Assembly (NCBI GenBank): GCA_019096065.1
Contig: JAGUCH010000001.1
Coordinates: forward strand, 14,074,001 to 14,138,000
Direction: 5' to 3'
From: Paracyclopina nana
Lineage: Eukaryota; Arthropoda; Copepoda; Cyclopoida; Cyclopettidae
Length of the DNA stretch: 64,000 bases
Position numbers and translations under genes: made by a program. Under the pieces are notes generated by a model. That model saw nothing but the letters and a program-made list of their open reading frames with translations, searched no databases and had not been told where the DNA came from. Positions 1 through 12,980 of the stretch are shown here, piece by piece. Numbering within the stretch: position 1 is the stretch's first letter; every line of letters begins with the position of its first letter.

Positions 1-1125
1 GCGCCATTTATAATTGTGCTCGTCCCCACTTTAGAATAAAAGGCTATTAAAGTTGCCCTGTCAAGGATATTCACTTTTAGGGTGGAGTTCACACTTTTCC
101 AGGAGAATTAAGGCTGGCATAGTTATTCAATGCTGAATCATGTTTGGCTATGCAGGAGCAGCTATTTTTGCTGAGCCAATGTGTTTAGAAAAGCCTAGTC
201 ATTAGAGTAATGAGGTGGTTGCTCCCAGAAAAAAAGTGTCCACAAAAGGAAGAGACTTTTTTCCTGTCACGTCAAGGAGAAAATGGCTATTTACCTAATA
301 GTAGAAAGCAGTAAAAAGTTTTCTAAAAAAGCCCTCCCGGCTACTTTTACGCTATAAGTAGCCGGCTTTTCAAAAGCCAGTTAGTTAGCAGGAATAATCC
401 AATTTGGCCTTAAATGTGCCAAATCGGTGCCAGGGACGACGAGGAAATCTGATCGAAGAAGCACAGCGATGAAAAAACTGGAATAGGCAATTTCATGCCA
501 CTTTTTGCGAATTGTTCGATCTCTCATTTTTTACACGAGGAAAGTGAAATGTCATAAAAACCCATTTGTCTCGCCATATCTTCCTACGACAATATCGCGA
601 GGAGAAACAACACAGATATAAAAATCGAGCGGAGCGGCTCGCGAGCGAAGCAGGATTAACATGTCGAGCCTAATGGTTCGCGGCTATATAACTAATTAGT
701 CTTTGAAGTTTTCACAAGTTGAGTATAATGAATAAAGTCGCGTATGATTTATTAACATAGAAACTACAATATGTGGAAAATTCCCGAAGAAGCAAAGAAA
801 TGGCGGCGCGTAACTGCGCAGATTTGCAGTCACGCAACCTCCTCGCGTGTAAAACTACTTGAGATCATATTTTCCATTTTGTAAACAGAAGCAAGGACAA
901 ATAATTTCGTATCGATTACAACCGCTATTTCAACTGAAAGGGCTCTCTAATTTTAAAACAACTGAAGGCTAATTAGATACAAAAGGTAGTTCTAACATTG
1001 CCCTTTTTGTGTATATTGTTATGCTTGAAATAGGATCTTTCTGGAGATATGATTTAGTATATAGTGAGACGTTGAATAAAAAGTGTAAGCTTTTTTTCTG
1101 GGAGGGGGCCATATCGTCAGTATCT
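1..1125. other. 3' flank of the Beat-type gene, no gene seen
   Basis: I find no supported coding exon here. On the minus strand an AATAAA lies at 753-748, about 370 bases after the Beat-gene stop, and could be its polyadenylation signal. The open frame across 1019-1456 (minus) is in a different frame from the real terminal exon at 1244-1126 and looks like a chance ORF. Confidence 0.5.
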
Positions 1126-4100
1126 CTAATGCTGCCATGAATTGGCACAATTTAGCAGAAGGAGTATTAGAAGTGTTGGCAAAAGTGGCTTCAAACTGGC
1201 ACTTGAATTCCATCCTGATGACAATCCATGTGGAGAATCCAGGGCTGAAATAAAAAGCATAAAAAACTGAGCCCTTAAGCTGATCAAATAGTCTATAAAA
1301 AAGGGGAATTTTCAAGCTAGCATGACATTTTATTTCTAACGTCCAAAATGAAGAAAATTGCCCTTTTTTGCAATGACGGCGGCCTGAATTCGGCCTCACT
1401 TCGAACATTTTGTGCCAGGAAAAGAGTGTGAAATGTAAGCAAGCGCAGCCAGTCATAAAAGTAATGAGGAAATATGCCAGACATCTAACCCCTCCAAAGT
1501 ACTACAGCTCTAGGGGCAGACATGTCGTATATTTATGGACCATAAAAATTATGAGCACAGAGAGAGAGAGAGTGACTTTAACAAGACGAAATTACAAATC
1601 AATATCAGCTGATTTTTTTACCTGCTGGACGATTTCCATCTTGGACAAAGCTGTCAAAGTTCGACATGGATGCTCGTTTGCTCTTCATGCCCTCAGCGGA
1701 CTTTTCGTGAACTCGCCAATAAATATCGCCAATTGAGGCGGTGCATTTCAGCTTCATGTCCCCATCTTCGGGCTCAAAATGCTGCGTCGAGGCTCGAAAC
1801 TTGAGCCCCAAAGTGGAGGTGTGCAGCGTGCCATAAGTGTTGTTTTCGATGGGGTAGCGAACCAAATATTCTGGATTTGCCTGTAGCAAGGAACAAAATG
1901 CCAATAAATCAGCCGTCACTCACCAATCTGTCGAACTTTTTCACACAATCCTCAAAAACGCGAGCTTGAATTGACTGCAATTGCTATGACGAATAAATTA
2001 TGGGAGGAGGAGAAATTGGTAATGTAAATTCATCGAGAAAGGAAAAATTCCCCCATTTTATTGCTTTCTAATTGAACTGAACAAATTGCGAAACCTTGAA
2101 TTGAGATGTAGTTAAGGCTACCTAAAAGAGCAAATGCGTTGGCATTAATATGCTTCTCTCACAATAATCCCTAATTTAGAATTAAGAGAGTTTCCTTTTA
2201 ACTCTATTTTTGGAGAAAACATACGATTGCTGTGACGCGAAGAGAGCAGTTATGCTGATAAGTATTTTTAAATATTCATTCCATCAATTGAAACGTCAAT
2301 TTGCTTTCCATACAAAGTTTGATAGTAGACAATAAGCAAGTACAGCTCAATTGGACTTTCTTGAAGGCTAAAGCTGATTACAATTGAGGGGATTTGTCAC
2401 ATTATCGATCCTGCTTACATTTCCTTGCAAAGCACGCAACAGAGAAAAAATTACTCCCCGGTAATTGGAATACTTGTACTGTTTTTCTCCATTCACAACA
2501 GGATTGTTTACATAGCAGCAAAAAACTTCCATGACAAATAGGTGTATCCATGAGATCGCTTACCGGTTTGCCATTAATGAACCAGCTAATGTCTGCAGCT
2601 GGTTTTGAGTTGGCCGAAGTGCAATTCACGTCCACAGGATCGCCCAGTGAGTATCTCAGCTTGCCACCAGTAATGACTGGATCTTCCTTGGGCAGCACTG
2701 CAAATACGTAAACACTGTACTACTTCAATGCTATACAATGCATGCCAGGGGGATAAGCATGCCACCAGACACTTCGATGATCATGCATAAGGAAATATAT
2801 TGGAGTTTATAAGCATCATTTCCCTTGGCTCAATCAGAATAAGTATACGTAATACAGACAGTATACTGAGAGAATGTGCAAGCAAAAGCTTTCTTTGATT
2901 TTGTTCACGCTCCAATTGAGCGTGTGCTCAGCTCGTTATCTTAGCTGGAAAAGGAGCCAATTATGGAGATTGGTTTTTCATTTTCCCTCCAAAAGTAATC
3001 CGCCATTTTGCAAAAACTCTATAGCTGATAAGCGACTTAGCAAAAATATGCTCTTGAATAGTATCAAGCAGAAATTGACGTAATTATGTCACGCACCCCT
3101 TGACAAAGTTTCCTAACATGCATGAATGAAGACCCTAGGTGACATTAAGTGAATTAACTGCCACACTGGGCAAAGTTTGCTTAACAGGCAAAACAAAGGT
3201 ATTTGATTGGTCAACATTCCCCCAGTGTTCTTCTTCCCTTTTAGCATATTGAGGTTGACAGAGTTTTCATAATCTAAGGGAAATTAGGTCTAAGTATTAA
3301 GTCCCTTCAGCATTTGCTATCATCTTTGAGCAGGCCCTCTTGTCTAGCAAAGGAAGTCTCTGATGTACTAGTTTGTTGACTCAATGTAGTAAATCCTGGA
3401 CACCTTAGTTTTTATCAAGGAAAACCACACAGTAATCTTCTTTCCAGTACGATATGCCATATATAGGTTTTCAGTAATTGAAAAGAACTACTACTAAGAG
3501 ACACTTGGAGGAGCTTTGTTTTTCGAAATTGATAGCTTTTCCCATAGATATATTGGAGAAGCAATATTTAACAGAGCTATAATTAAGGGCTCATTGCGCA
3601 CAACAAGGAGTATAGCGCGGTATCAATTACCAGGGCTGAATAATTGAAAAAAGCAAACTGGGTCCCATTAGCATGCATTTGTAATAAAAGAGAGCAATAC
3701 AGCTATTTTTTTCAAAGGTAAACTTACCAACAACGAGGAGGTCTCCATATTGTGAAACTGTATCAAAGGAAGGGCCTTCTGTGCTGACTTCACACCTATA
3801 TCTCCCAGTTGTGCCTTGTACCAAGTTCATGAGCGTGACTTTTTGAGATCCAGAATGGTGCTTGTCCACTTCAACCCCTTCACGCACATACACAGTCATC
3901 GGGTGGGGATTATTGGGCAAAAATCTGCAAAAAAAGGGAGGTCTGTCATTAAACCGCGTTCTTCTCTAGTTTACGGCGCTCCGTAGAAAAAGGGATTATG
4001 AGGCAAAAATCTGCAAAATGCAGGGGGGGTTGCCAAGTGAGAGATTAAAGGAAATTCCTGATATAGACTGAGGGGTGCCAAAGCTGAGATGTAAACAAAG

Positions 4101-5133
4101 AAGGCTACCAAAAGATCAGCTGCTGAAAATTGATTGGCTGGTGACTAATCCAGGAGAAGCGAGAAGAGGAGTGCTTTTAAGAATGATAATAAACAAGAAA
4201 GAAAGCCTCACCTGAAGAATTCGCGACCATTTTTGTACCACTTGACGGAATAAAGTCGTGATCCCTCCAAATCAAACGGGCATTCCAGCACTGCCTCTTT
4301 GCCTCGAATAGCGTACGACGGCACTCCCAGATGGTCCAGCTTAATTGAGTCGACCACATCTGAAAAAAGCCAGGAGTAGTAAAGTGTGCTGAAATTGGCT
4401 CATCACTGTGTGAGCTTTTTTGTGTCTGGAGCATGTGCTGAGCTGGCAGAAATGGCACTAAAATAAGGTGCCAAAAAGATGGGAGCCATTGGAAGCATCG
4501 TCAACAAATTTCGTCTACTCTCGCCCAGGTTGAAGTTCACTGCAGCCTTTTTGCATATAGCCCCTTTTATCCTCTAATGGGCCTCATTTTTCATTCTGAT
4601 GCTTTGGAGTCCCCAGAGACATTTACACCGGCAAAAGTGATCCAATTTGCACAAAAAGCTGGTACAATCTCATGCCCCACTGCTCAATTCTCCATATGTG
4701 ATTTATTGATAGTAACAAAAGAGTAAGCTTTAGCTTTTAAAGCCGAGTCGATATACGCTACTAGCTATAGCTATGTCTGGCTTCTATCCAAAAGAAGCAT
4801 TGTACTACAACATTACGGCACACTTTGAACCCACCAGACAGGCTCGCATATATATTTTGTTTTCATTAAGTAGGGGTTATGACTGAGCAAATGCTTCACA
4901 CGCCTTTCTAATCCAACCTTAAATTACTATATACACTTTAAAATTGCTTTCATTCAAGGCGACCATTAATTCAGAACATTTATCAGCACATAAGATGCAC
5001 CTAATTTTCATCACATGACTTTGACATGTTAATACGTGTCGCAACTTTTTAATTATTTCAAAACTTGAGTATGAAGAGTTTACTTACTTGCCAGAGTGGA
5101 TAACAAAACAAGAGCGATAAAAGTGGGCTCCAT
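1126..5133 (-). CDS. Beaten-path (Beat) family Ig protein, probably GPI-anchored
   Basis: Six exons on the minus strand: 5133-5088, 4359-4212, 3924-3728, 2697-2564, 1880-1622 and 1244-1126. All junctions are GT-AG, phases are continuous, and the product is 300 residues. Beat proteins are cell-surface or secreted ligands of Sidestep-type receptors in axon guidance (known for the family). Residues 1-15 form a signal peptide (hydrophobic IALVLLSTLA). The first Ig domain has C42, the LYSVKWYKNGREFFR strand typical of Beat with W56, and Y107-R-C109. The second region has DPVDVNCTS, KPAADISWFINGKP and LKCTASIGDIYWR, also Beat hallmarks. The last exon encodes small polar residues followed by a hydrophobic tail (LLPTLLILLLL) ending after NCANSWQH, as in a GPI-attachment signal. 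Reading on from exon 5 without splicing would stop after KKIS at 1605, giving a secreted form. Which Beat paralogue this is cannot be decided here. Confidence 0.9.
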
Positions 5134-5160
5134 TTTGGCTTATTTCCTTATTATATCACT

Positions 5161-5172
5161 TCACATTACTGA
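5161..5172 (-). promoter_or_regulatory. Candidate initiator (TCAGT) of the Beat-type gene
   Basis: On the minus strand TCAGT occurs at 5172-5168, about 37 bases before the start codon, and matches the arthropod initiator. It is followed directly by ATGTGA (5166-5161), a start codon abutting a stop codon in the presumed leader. No clear TATA box is seen. Confidence 0.4.
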
Positions 5173-5978
5173 GCATGATTATTGCAAAGCTGGCTTGTCA
5201 TTTGTTTCTCTGATCCACTCACTTTAAGGACTGAGTGAGTGGATAAAGCCGCCAATGATTCCAAAAGTGAAAGCCGCGCGCGGACTTGGATGGCGCGCTC
5301 TTCAACCGCCGGTTGCAGAGCGAACCGCGGTTAAGCTGGAAACAACTAAAGTGATGACGCAATAATTAGAGTTTAGCTTGGTATTCATGAAGCCATATTA
5401 ATTACACACCTTTTTTTGTTATTTGATACACTAATATGAGGGACTTTAAGGATTCTCCCCTCGGTAAAAGTGAATGGAATAAAGTGAAGGTCTTTCTCTT
5501 TTGTGGTTAGTTGACCTTACTTTTTTGTATGCTGATCAATAACTGTGCTGCAAAAAGGCTCTTTTAAAAGCAGACGCCGACAAGGATTTGTTTGCTTCGT
5601 ATTTGGCAGTTTTAATGCGATTTTTTGTCGTCACTGCAAATTGGACCATTAATAAGATATCATACCAGACAAAATTAGGGCTCAAATACCGAGAGGCTTT
5701 TCCGAAATAGAAAATTGGATATTAACAGTGACGCAATGAAACTGATCTCATTACACAGCTTCGCCGAAAAATTATAGTACAGATATTTTTAAAAAATGCG
5801 TTGAGGATGATGCACATAGAAAACTAAATATGGCCAATCATTGAGACATTTTCTGTCGAAAACAATAAAAAATATATATTTGTTTATCTTAGCATTTTTG
5901 TGGAAAGCTACATGCAATGGATTGACATTAACCAATTTTAAATACGAATACTACAGATTTTGAAATTTCCCGCGTTGA

Positions 5979-5986
5979 TGACGTCA
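5979..5986. promoter_or_regulatory. CRE/ATF palindrome TGACGTCA between Beat and SETD2 genes
   Basis: A perfect TGACGTCA lies about 300 bases upstream of the SETD2 start codon, in the intergenic space between two divergent genes. It matches the CREB/ATF site. Its use as a promoter element is inferred from position only. Confidence 0.4.
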
Positions 5987-6215
5987 TCCGACTGCTCACC
6001 CACGCCGAATACAAACACGGCGGGGACCTTACCACAAAAAGGAAAGCTCTTCTATTCCATATGTTCCCTTTTTAGCTTAAGCGACCCAACGCCATCATCA
6101 TAAATAAAAGCAGCAGCAGCTGAGCTGAAAAAAAGAATTTTTTCCTTCGTCAATTTGTGTTCAAATTCTCGCTGTGAATTTCGTGTGCGTCATCCTGGAA
6201 TATTTTTTTCGCGAA

Positions 6216-6279
6216 ATGGCGGGGTAGAAAAGGCAACGTAAGAAGACCCGCCCTACGGCCAAAGATGCCAGCAACATGA
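6216..6279 (+). promoter_or_regulatory. Two short upstream ORFs in the SETD2 leader
   Basis: The first is ATGGCGGGGTAG at 6216-6227. The second runs 6265-6279 (ATG CCA GCA ACA TGA), and its stop overlaps the main start codon in the string ATGA at 6276-6279. Such an arrangement usually lowers initiation or makes it depend on reinitiation. Whether both lie in the mature mRNA depends on an unmapped transcription start. Confidence 0.5.
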
Positions 6280-9200
6280 CGAAAGATTGCATTATCGTCG
6301 AGGATCCGGATTCAAGCAACATGGGAGTCACCACCAAAACGGCCTCCGAGGCTGGCTTGGTCGTTAAAATAGTAGAAAATGGACATTGCGCCAAAGGTGC
6401 TGGCAAACGAGGTCGGGGCAAACCACGCGGCGGATCAGTGAGTGTCGCGGTGAAGCCTGTTCGCGGTAGAGGCCGTGGCCGAGGCCGAGGAGTCGGCCGG
6501 GGCAAGAAATTCGTCGAAATCGGTTCCAAACGAGGCCGTGGACGTGCCACAAGATCTTCTGAGACAGTCAGCGCAATACGTAAGTTTTTTAAAATTATGA
6601 GCGCGTCAATTCTTGAAATAGGGCTAAGCCTTGATAGAGCCTAGCCTTTTTTTGGTACCTCGGAGACAATTATCATAATTTATGTTTAGTTGAGGACGAA
6701 CTAGAGCCAGAGCTTGAGGCAGAGCTTGAGCCTGATCTTGAGCCAGAGTTGGCAGCTGTCGATGCAGATCCTGTCTTGGAAGAATTTGAAGCTGAAACGT
6801 GCCTTGAAAAGACCAAAGACACTGACAGCCTCGAAATGGTTTCCGACAATCTTTTAGAAGACTCTGACTTGACTCTGGTCGAGGCCACCAAAAAGTATGG
6901 GCTTCGAGCAATTCGTGTGCTGGGCGAATCCGCGTCCTCGGGCTCTGGGACCTCATCACCTTCGAGTCGGACCAGCTCACCCAGAAGTCGAGGACGAGGT
7001 CGAGGTCGCGGATCAGCAAGAAAACAGCCGCTGAACGGCCATGCCAATGGAGTTGGCAAAAAGAGCCTGCGATGCCGCAAGCCTCAAGCACAAGTTGAGG
7101 ACGTCGAGGACGAGCAACAGAGTGCCTTGGTTAAGCAACTGTCTCAGCAAATAACAAATGGAGATTACTCCAGCCTCGAAGGCTCACCCATGATGTCCCC
7201 TAAGGTACTAATGAAGAACTTTGTTGTGGACTTGAATACCTTAGAGGAGACCAAGGCTGAGATCAAGAAAAGGCTTGATTCATTTGAGCATATCACTGAA
7301 AACCACTTCATGTGTGCCAGGTACATTGTACAGGTTTTCGTTGAGTATCTCTTTGTTTGACATTTATTCTTAGGCGGATCAACAAGCAGTCCAAGGGCAT
7401 GGAGTGTGACTGCACGATCTCCAAAGAAGACTACGAGAAAGGCATAAAAGGCTGTGGAGATGACTGCCTCAACCGATTGCTATTTATTGAGTGTAGCAAA
7501 ATTTGCTCGCTTGGCAACCTCTGTGGAAACAAACGGTTCCAAAACGTGGAGAACGCCCCCGTTGAAGTGTTCAAAACGGCTTATAAAGGCTTAGGCCTCA
7601 GGGCCACCGCAGAAATTCTTCCGTAATGCCATTTTTAGCAGCTCTTTGACCTTATCACCAAGCCTCTTCTCTTTCTTTAGTGAAACCTTCATTATGGAGT
7701 ATGTAGGCGAAGTGCTAGACTACAACAAATTTCGCAAACGAGCCAAAAAGTATTCCAAGGATGACGCTCAGCACTTTTATTTTATGGCTTTGTCCTCAGA
7801 GCTCTTTATCGATGCCTCACACCGCGGAAACATTTCTAGGTTTATTAACCACAGCTGCAATCCCAATGCTGAAACTCAAAAGGTATGAAAAGAATGTAGC
7901 CAATAATCGCGCTTTGTCTAACTTCGCATCCTTTAGTGGACCGTCAACGGAGAGCTTCGCGTTGGTTTTTTCTGCAAACGAAAGCTGGCCAAGGGTGAAG
8001 AATTGACATTCGACTACAAGTACGAGCGTTACGGTCAAGAGGCCCAAAAATGCTATTGTGGTGCAGAAAATTGTCGCGGATGGTTGGGTGGAGATCCCAA
8101 ACGAGGACAAAAAGGAGACGACGACGAAGAAGAGGAGGATGAGGAGGACGAGGAGGAAGAAGAAGAGTCTTCTGAAACGTCCTCAGAATCCTCCGAGTCT
8201 GAACCGGAGACTGTGACTGAGCCAGAGGCAGTGGTTGTTCCGGAATTTTCTCCGCCTCCAAAAATTAAGCTAATTTCGCCGGTAAAACCGGCGAGTCCAT
8301 TAAAGAAAATTCGTAGGCGAAAAATGCGAAGATCTCCCCGCAAGATCAAGAATTTCGATGCTGATGATTATGAAGAGGAGCTGGAGAAGCTGAAAAGCAC
8401 GGGGATTCGTACAAAGCTGCACACCAGAGACCTTTGCCGACGCATGATTCAAACAACTGATCTCAATACCAAACTGATTCTTAGCCAGCTCTTGAAACGC
8501 GCAGATCCTCCCTGCAGGAGACTGTTTATCGACTACAGAGGACTCTACATATTAGGCAATTGGGTATGTGACCTCAGCTCAGTAACGGAGGCTGAAATCG
8601 ATCTTATTGAAGCCGTGGAGGACTCTTTGCTTGTCTTGTCCATTCCGGACAAGCAAGTGCTCATGGAGACAAAACTATGGCAAACTTTTACAAGACTGGC
8701 AAGTGACTCGAATGGAGAGGCCATTGTTGAGGCTTTGAAGGCTGATGAAAAGGTGAAGAATGTCGAAGATGAAGATAATCAAGTTTTAGCCTTGGAGAAG
8801 AAGAAGGAGGTCATCAAAGAAAAGGCTAAGGCCATTCTCGAGTCGTGGGCTCATTTGCAAGAGGTCAAATTTAAAATACCCAAGAATGACCGAGCTCTGC
8901 AAAGAGCACAGCACGAGAGGGAAGTGGAAGCAGCCGAGGCCGAACGAAGGCCGGAGGCTGAGAGCGATGGCCAAAAGATTGAGACTTTGTACAGCAGCAA
9001 GCCTTGGTCATATTATGACAGCAGAAGTTGGAATTCAATAGGGCCGTCCATGAGGCCGGATTCTCGGCCAGACTCGCCGCCTATTATGGCCATCAAAGCC
9101 AATAGAAAACGGCCAAGGCCATCAAGGTTTGATGACGAGACTGGTGAATTGCATAATCCAAGAATTGACAGAAACGCTTTGAGGCATTTGTTTTCGAAGA

Positions 9201-11342
9201 AAGCTCAGCAGGTTTGATATGATATATTTTTGCTATGGAAATCCATCTTTAATTTATTTTGGTTTTTTTTCTCAGGAGTATCTTGAAAAAGTCCAAAGAG
9301 ATAACATGCTTGAGCTTCATAAGCATAAGTGCAAATACCTTTGCCTAGACCCCAGCATCACACCGTTATTCCCGCAGTTTCCTGAGTACTACTATAATCC
9401 CGAATTCGGCCAGTGGTTCAAGTTGCCTCCATTTGAGCACAACTTGGCCTTGCCCTCGTTCCACCCAAGAAACTATCCTAGAATGGCCAACATGCCTGTT
9501 GAAGCCTTTCAGGTAAATTTATTAAATCTTATAAGCATGTTTGCGTCACGTAATAGTCGGTTTTTTTTGTTAGGACAATGATGAACCACTGCCTGACCCC
9601 TCCAAGATATACCCACCAGGTGTTGTTCCCATTTCGTACTTTTTCGGGCCACCCATGTCACTGGACCCCAGATTTTCGGAAATGCAAGAGGCCAAGAAGG
9701 CTGAGCAAGAAAACATGCCCATCACCTATATCGATCCCGAGACCGGGTACGAGCTGCCCATTCCTGAACTTAGTCCTGAGGAGTTTGAGGCTTTGGACAA
9801 GAAAAGGCAGCCACCTACAAAAGCTCCCAGTCTCGAGGATCTCGATGAGGATAATGAGGATGACTCTGATGACATTTTCAGTTTCCTTAACCGAGATGAC
9901 AAGGCTGTCGAAGAGGACATTTCCAATCTTCTGAACTTCACAGACATCCCGATACCCGCACCCGAGATTGGTGTTGTGGCACCAAAGGGCATGGCCATGA
10001 TGGCTGTGAACGGCGGATCCTCGACGGTCAAGAGCGCTGAGGTGGTGATCAAACTTCCTCCCAATTGGAAAGTGGCCAAAGACTCTGAAGGAAGGCTGTA
10101 CTTTTATAATAAGCTCACCAGAGAAGTTAGCTGGGATCCACCAGAAGCGTCAGAAGATGAGGATGGAGTTGAGGTGGTTAGTGAAAATGTCCTTGAGATC
10201 GAGACCATAACCTCAGCTTCAGAAGCTGAAGACGAAAACGAAGAAGACGGGGAGGAGAGTGATGATGAAGAAGAGGACGATAGTGACAAGGAAGATGAGG
10301 TCACCAACGGAAAAAAAATTGAAGCAGCCGCTATAGGTAAGTCATTTTTCTTGGTCAAGATATGCTAATTAGACATTCTCGAATGATTTTTAGTTCCTGC
10401 AGACGTTGCAAATTCGGAAGTTGTGGTATCCGATCTCAGTGAGCAAGAAAAGGAGCTTTTGCTTGGAAACTCCCGGAGGAAAACGAAGGAAGAACGGCAA
10501 CACGAACGGAGACAAAAACGTGAACGAGACCGGGAAAAGCGCGAATATGAGAAAAAACGCCGCCGTGAAAGGCATGGCAAACATCGACGGGATGGTCTCG
10601 TTCAGGAATATTTTATTCCGGTAATCACAATCTTGGCCCTATTTTATTAAAAATCATAATGTTTCTGTAACATTTTTTTCAGAGGAGGACAGAAAAAGAA
10701 AAGGCCGATTTGATGACATTTGATGAAATGCGTGCTAGACTTGCCAATCGTGACGCAATCCGCGAAAAGCAAGAGGCCGAAGAACGAGCAGAGGAAGAGC
10801 GCGAAATCGAAGAAGCCTCCAGACTCAGACGTGAACAACGCGAGGCTGAACGCCGACGAATTCTGGAACTGCAGCTGCAACATGAGCAGGAGCAACAGCA
10901 ACAGCTCCAAGAGCAACAACAGCAGCAACTGCAACAGCCGGTGGCTGCAGCAGCTGATACAAGCTCTGAGGTAGCTAGAAAAATCAAGGAGCGATTCCTC
11001 AAAGAAACCTCGAAGGTTGTGGTCAAGGTTCTCGATCCGTATCGGAGAGATGACGCGGCCTCAGCTAAGATCCGGAACGTGGACGACTTCAAGCATTTGG
11101 CCAAAAAGGTAGAGTGGTAACCAGGGCTCACAATTTTTCGAAGTTTTCATAAATCCTTCTTCCATTTCCAGCTTACAAACTACATTATGACCAAGGAATT
11201 GAAGCATTGTCCTCGCATCGAAGATCTGAAGTGCAACGAGCGGGTGAAGAAGAAAACGTCAGAATTTGTGCGTAAATACATGTCCAAATTTGGGGAAGAG
11301 TACAAGCGGTCTCCCTCAAATTCGAGCTCTGGACTGAAATAA
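6276..11342 (+). CDS. SETD2: SETD2/Set2 histone H3 lysine-36 methyltransferase
   Basis: Ten exons: 6276-6579, 6690-7320, 7374-7622, 7681-7882, 7937-9211, 9276-9512, 9574-10336, 10394-10620, 10683-11108 and 11172-11342. The spliced frame is continuous and gives 1,494 residues. The family enzyme trimethylates H3K36 on chromatin behind elongating RNA polymerase II. The order is an Arg-Gly-rich N-terminus (about 70-95), acidic and Ser-rich linkers, an AWS zinc region (from about 312, C-rich with GDDCLNRLLFIECS), SET with NHSCNPN at 451-457 and ELTFDY at 484-489, and post-SET cysteines 501, 503 and 508. A long acidic, coiled middle follows, then a WW domain (about 1127-1156, W1131 and W1153), a Gln-rich coiled coil, and the SRI domain (about 1388-1485, DPYRR and DFKHLAKK) that binds the phosphorylated polymerase tail. 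It is shorter than human SETD2 because the N-terminal disordered region is short. No broken domain is seen. Confidence 0.97.
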
Positions 11343-11425
11343 TCATGAAATAATAAGTGAACTTTATTATTATTCTAAGTTGAAAATTGACTGGGGGCCT
11401 CAGCAGCAATAGTGGGCTTCTTCAT

Positions 11426-11431
11426 AATAAA
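11426..11431 (+). terminator. Polyadenylation signal AATAAA of SETD2
   Basis: An AATAAA lies 84 bases after the SETD2 stop codon, a normal spacing for a short 3' untranslated region. A second possible signal closer to the stop is the AATAAT string just after 11350. Confidence 0.65.
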
Positions 11432-12544
11432 GAAAAACTTTAAAAACACGCACATTCTGTGTTAGTTTTGGTCGCATCTTATTGTCAAGTTGGATGAGTT
11501 AACCGTTTCTACCCTCTAGCCTTTAAAGATTAGTTACGTCTACTAATTTGGTATGGCTGTCTAACCGTCAAAATGGTTGTGCCCTTAGCTCAGATGGATT
11601 CAAGTCATAAAAAGCTATATAACCCCCAAAGGCTACAAGGCAAATGAAACAATTTTAATTCAAGGTTAGTGCTTGCTATTTTTCTGTAATTTTTTAGAGG
11701 TTGCGCTAGGGTGTAAAGTTGCGGGTTAAATCAGCAATCTGCAAATTCAGTATTCACTGAGGTGAGTAAATTGACAAAAATCAGTTTTTGTGAAACTGCG
11801 ATGTTGTTCGCACGTGGTTTATTTTATTTAAGTGTGGCTAAATTTCAGTGTGCCTTATCTGGAGACAAAGTTTGCAAAGCTCAAATCGTGATTTAGTTAC
11901 CTCAATCCGGCTGAGTCACCCAAAAAGTTGGCGAGGAGGTAAGTTTTTTTCAAGTTACCTTAAATAGACTTCAGCGTGAAACGGCTAGTTGAGTGCAAAT
12001 CGTGGCAATTACTTGCCTGGTTGCAAAAAGTTTGAGATTTCCATCTCAATTTTTGCAAGCTGGATTTGAGGGGGGCGAATCAGCATTAAAGTAGCTATTC
12101 ATGTCCTACTTGCAATGCATAAGCATTAGATTAGAAGCAAATTAAACGACGGATCGTATGTCAAGTCTAATTTACCAACTTGTCCTGCTAACAGAAGCAC
12201 CAAGTTTAGGGCTTTATTTCACAGTTTGCTAATTTGAACCATTTCACTCTTAGCAGGAAATTATGTTAAGTCTTGAAAATGTTCAGGCTCAGATGACGGA
12301 TTGCTTTTGTTTGCGAGCTCAAACAATAGAAAAAACTTATTTATGCATGAGAGTTGACTATACATGACCCATACATCAAGTTTCATTCTTGTTTTTGGCA
12401 AAATCCACCATGGTTTTCTAATCAATTTACAATGGCCACTCCTTGCTATTTGTTTTTGTCTCATTGATAGGGCATTGTAAATTCTTTAATTCAGGGGTAG
12501 ACTTGCGAACTGCGTGCACTTGCCTATAGGAAACAGTAAACATG

Positions 12545-12980
12545 TTCATATCTATCCTACCGGCAACAAAGAGAACATTTTGGATGCCCGATCACTTCTT
12601 ACGTTGGGCATCCCAAAACTGTTTTATAGCTTTTTCTCTTAATTATTTTTGAAAGGTGGGATTTTTGCTATCTAAGCTAGTGTCTTGGAGTAAAAACACC
12701 AAATTATATTACCATTGTACCATATTTTGAGCCTTATTTCGCTTGAAATTCAATTTTTTTGAGAAAGTTAGGCTGGCCTTCGGGCTTGCTTTTGGGCAAG
12801 TAAAGAACCAATTAAAAGTGCTACTCGAATGGCAATTGCTGAAAAAGTGGCTTTATCATAAGAGAAATTTGACTCTTTTAGACCACTTATTTTAGTTTAC
12901 TTCTTGTAGCTCTAACGAAAACTGGCTAACTCCGCTCACGCGCTGATGACGTCACATTAGCTCAGCCGGCATCCCAAAAA
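12545..12980 (+). repeat. Dispersed repeat, copy 1 (CTATCCTACCGGC family)
   Basis: Starts with ATATCTATCCTACCGGC and resembles 39476-39913 in order and spacing: a shared head, a hairpin, GGTGGGATTTT, ATTTTGAGCC, a GGCTGGC/TTGGGCAAG block, a CTCACGCG block and TGACGTCAC. Within this copy the arm TTTTGGATGCCC (12578-12589) is matched by GGGCATCCCAAAA (12606-12618) and again by GGCATCCCAAAA at the far end (12968-12979). Confidence 0.7.

Noticed and set aside
1019..1456. 145-codon minus-strand open frame
   Set aside because: It is in a different frame from the Beat terminal exon that it overlaps, and that exon is supported by phase and by its GPI-like tail.
8053..8349. Ser-rich minus-strand ORF opposite SETD2 (and similar at 10104-10358)
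   Set aside because: These are antisense shadows of the acidic GAA/GAG-rich SETD2 exons.
11580..11610. CTTAGCTCAGATGG, similar to a tRNA A box
   Set aside because: No B box, anticodon stem or acceptor pairing follows within tRNA distance.
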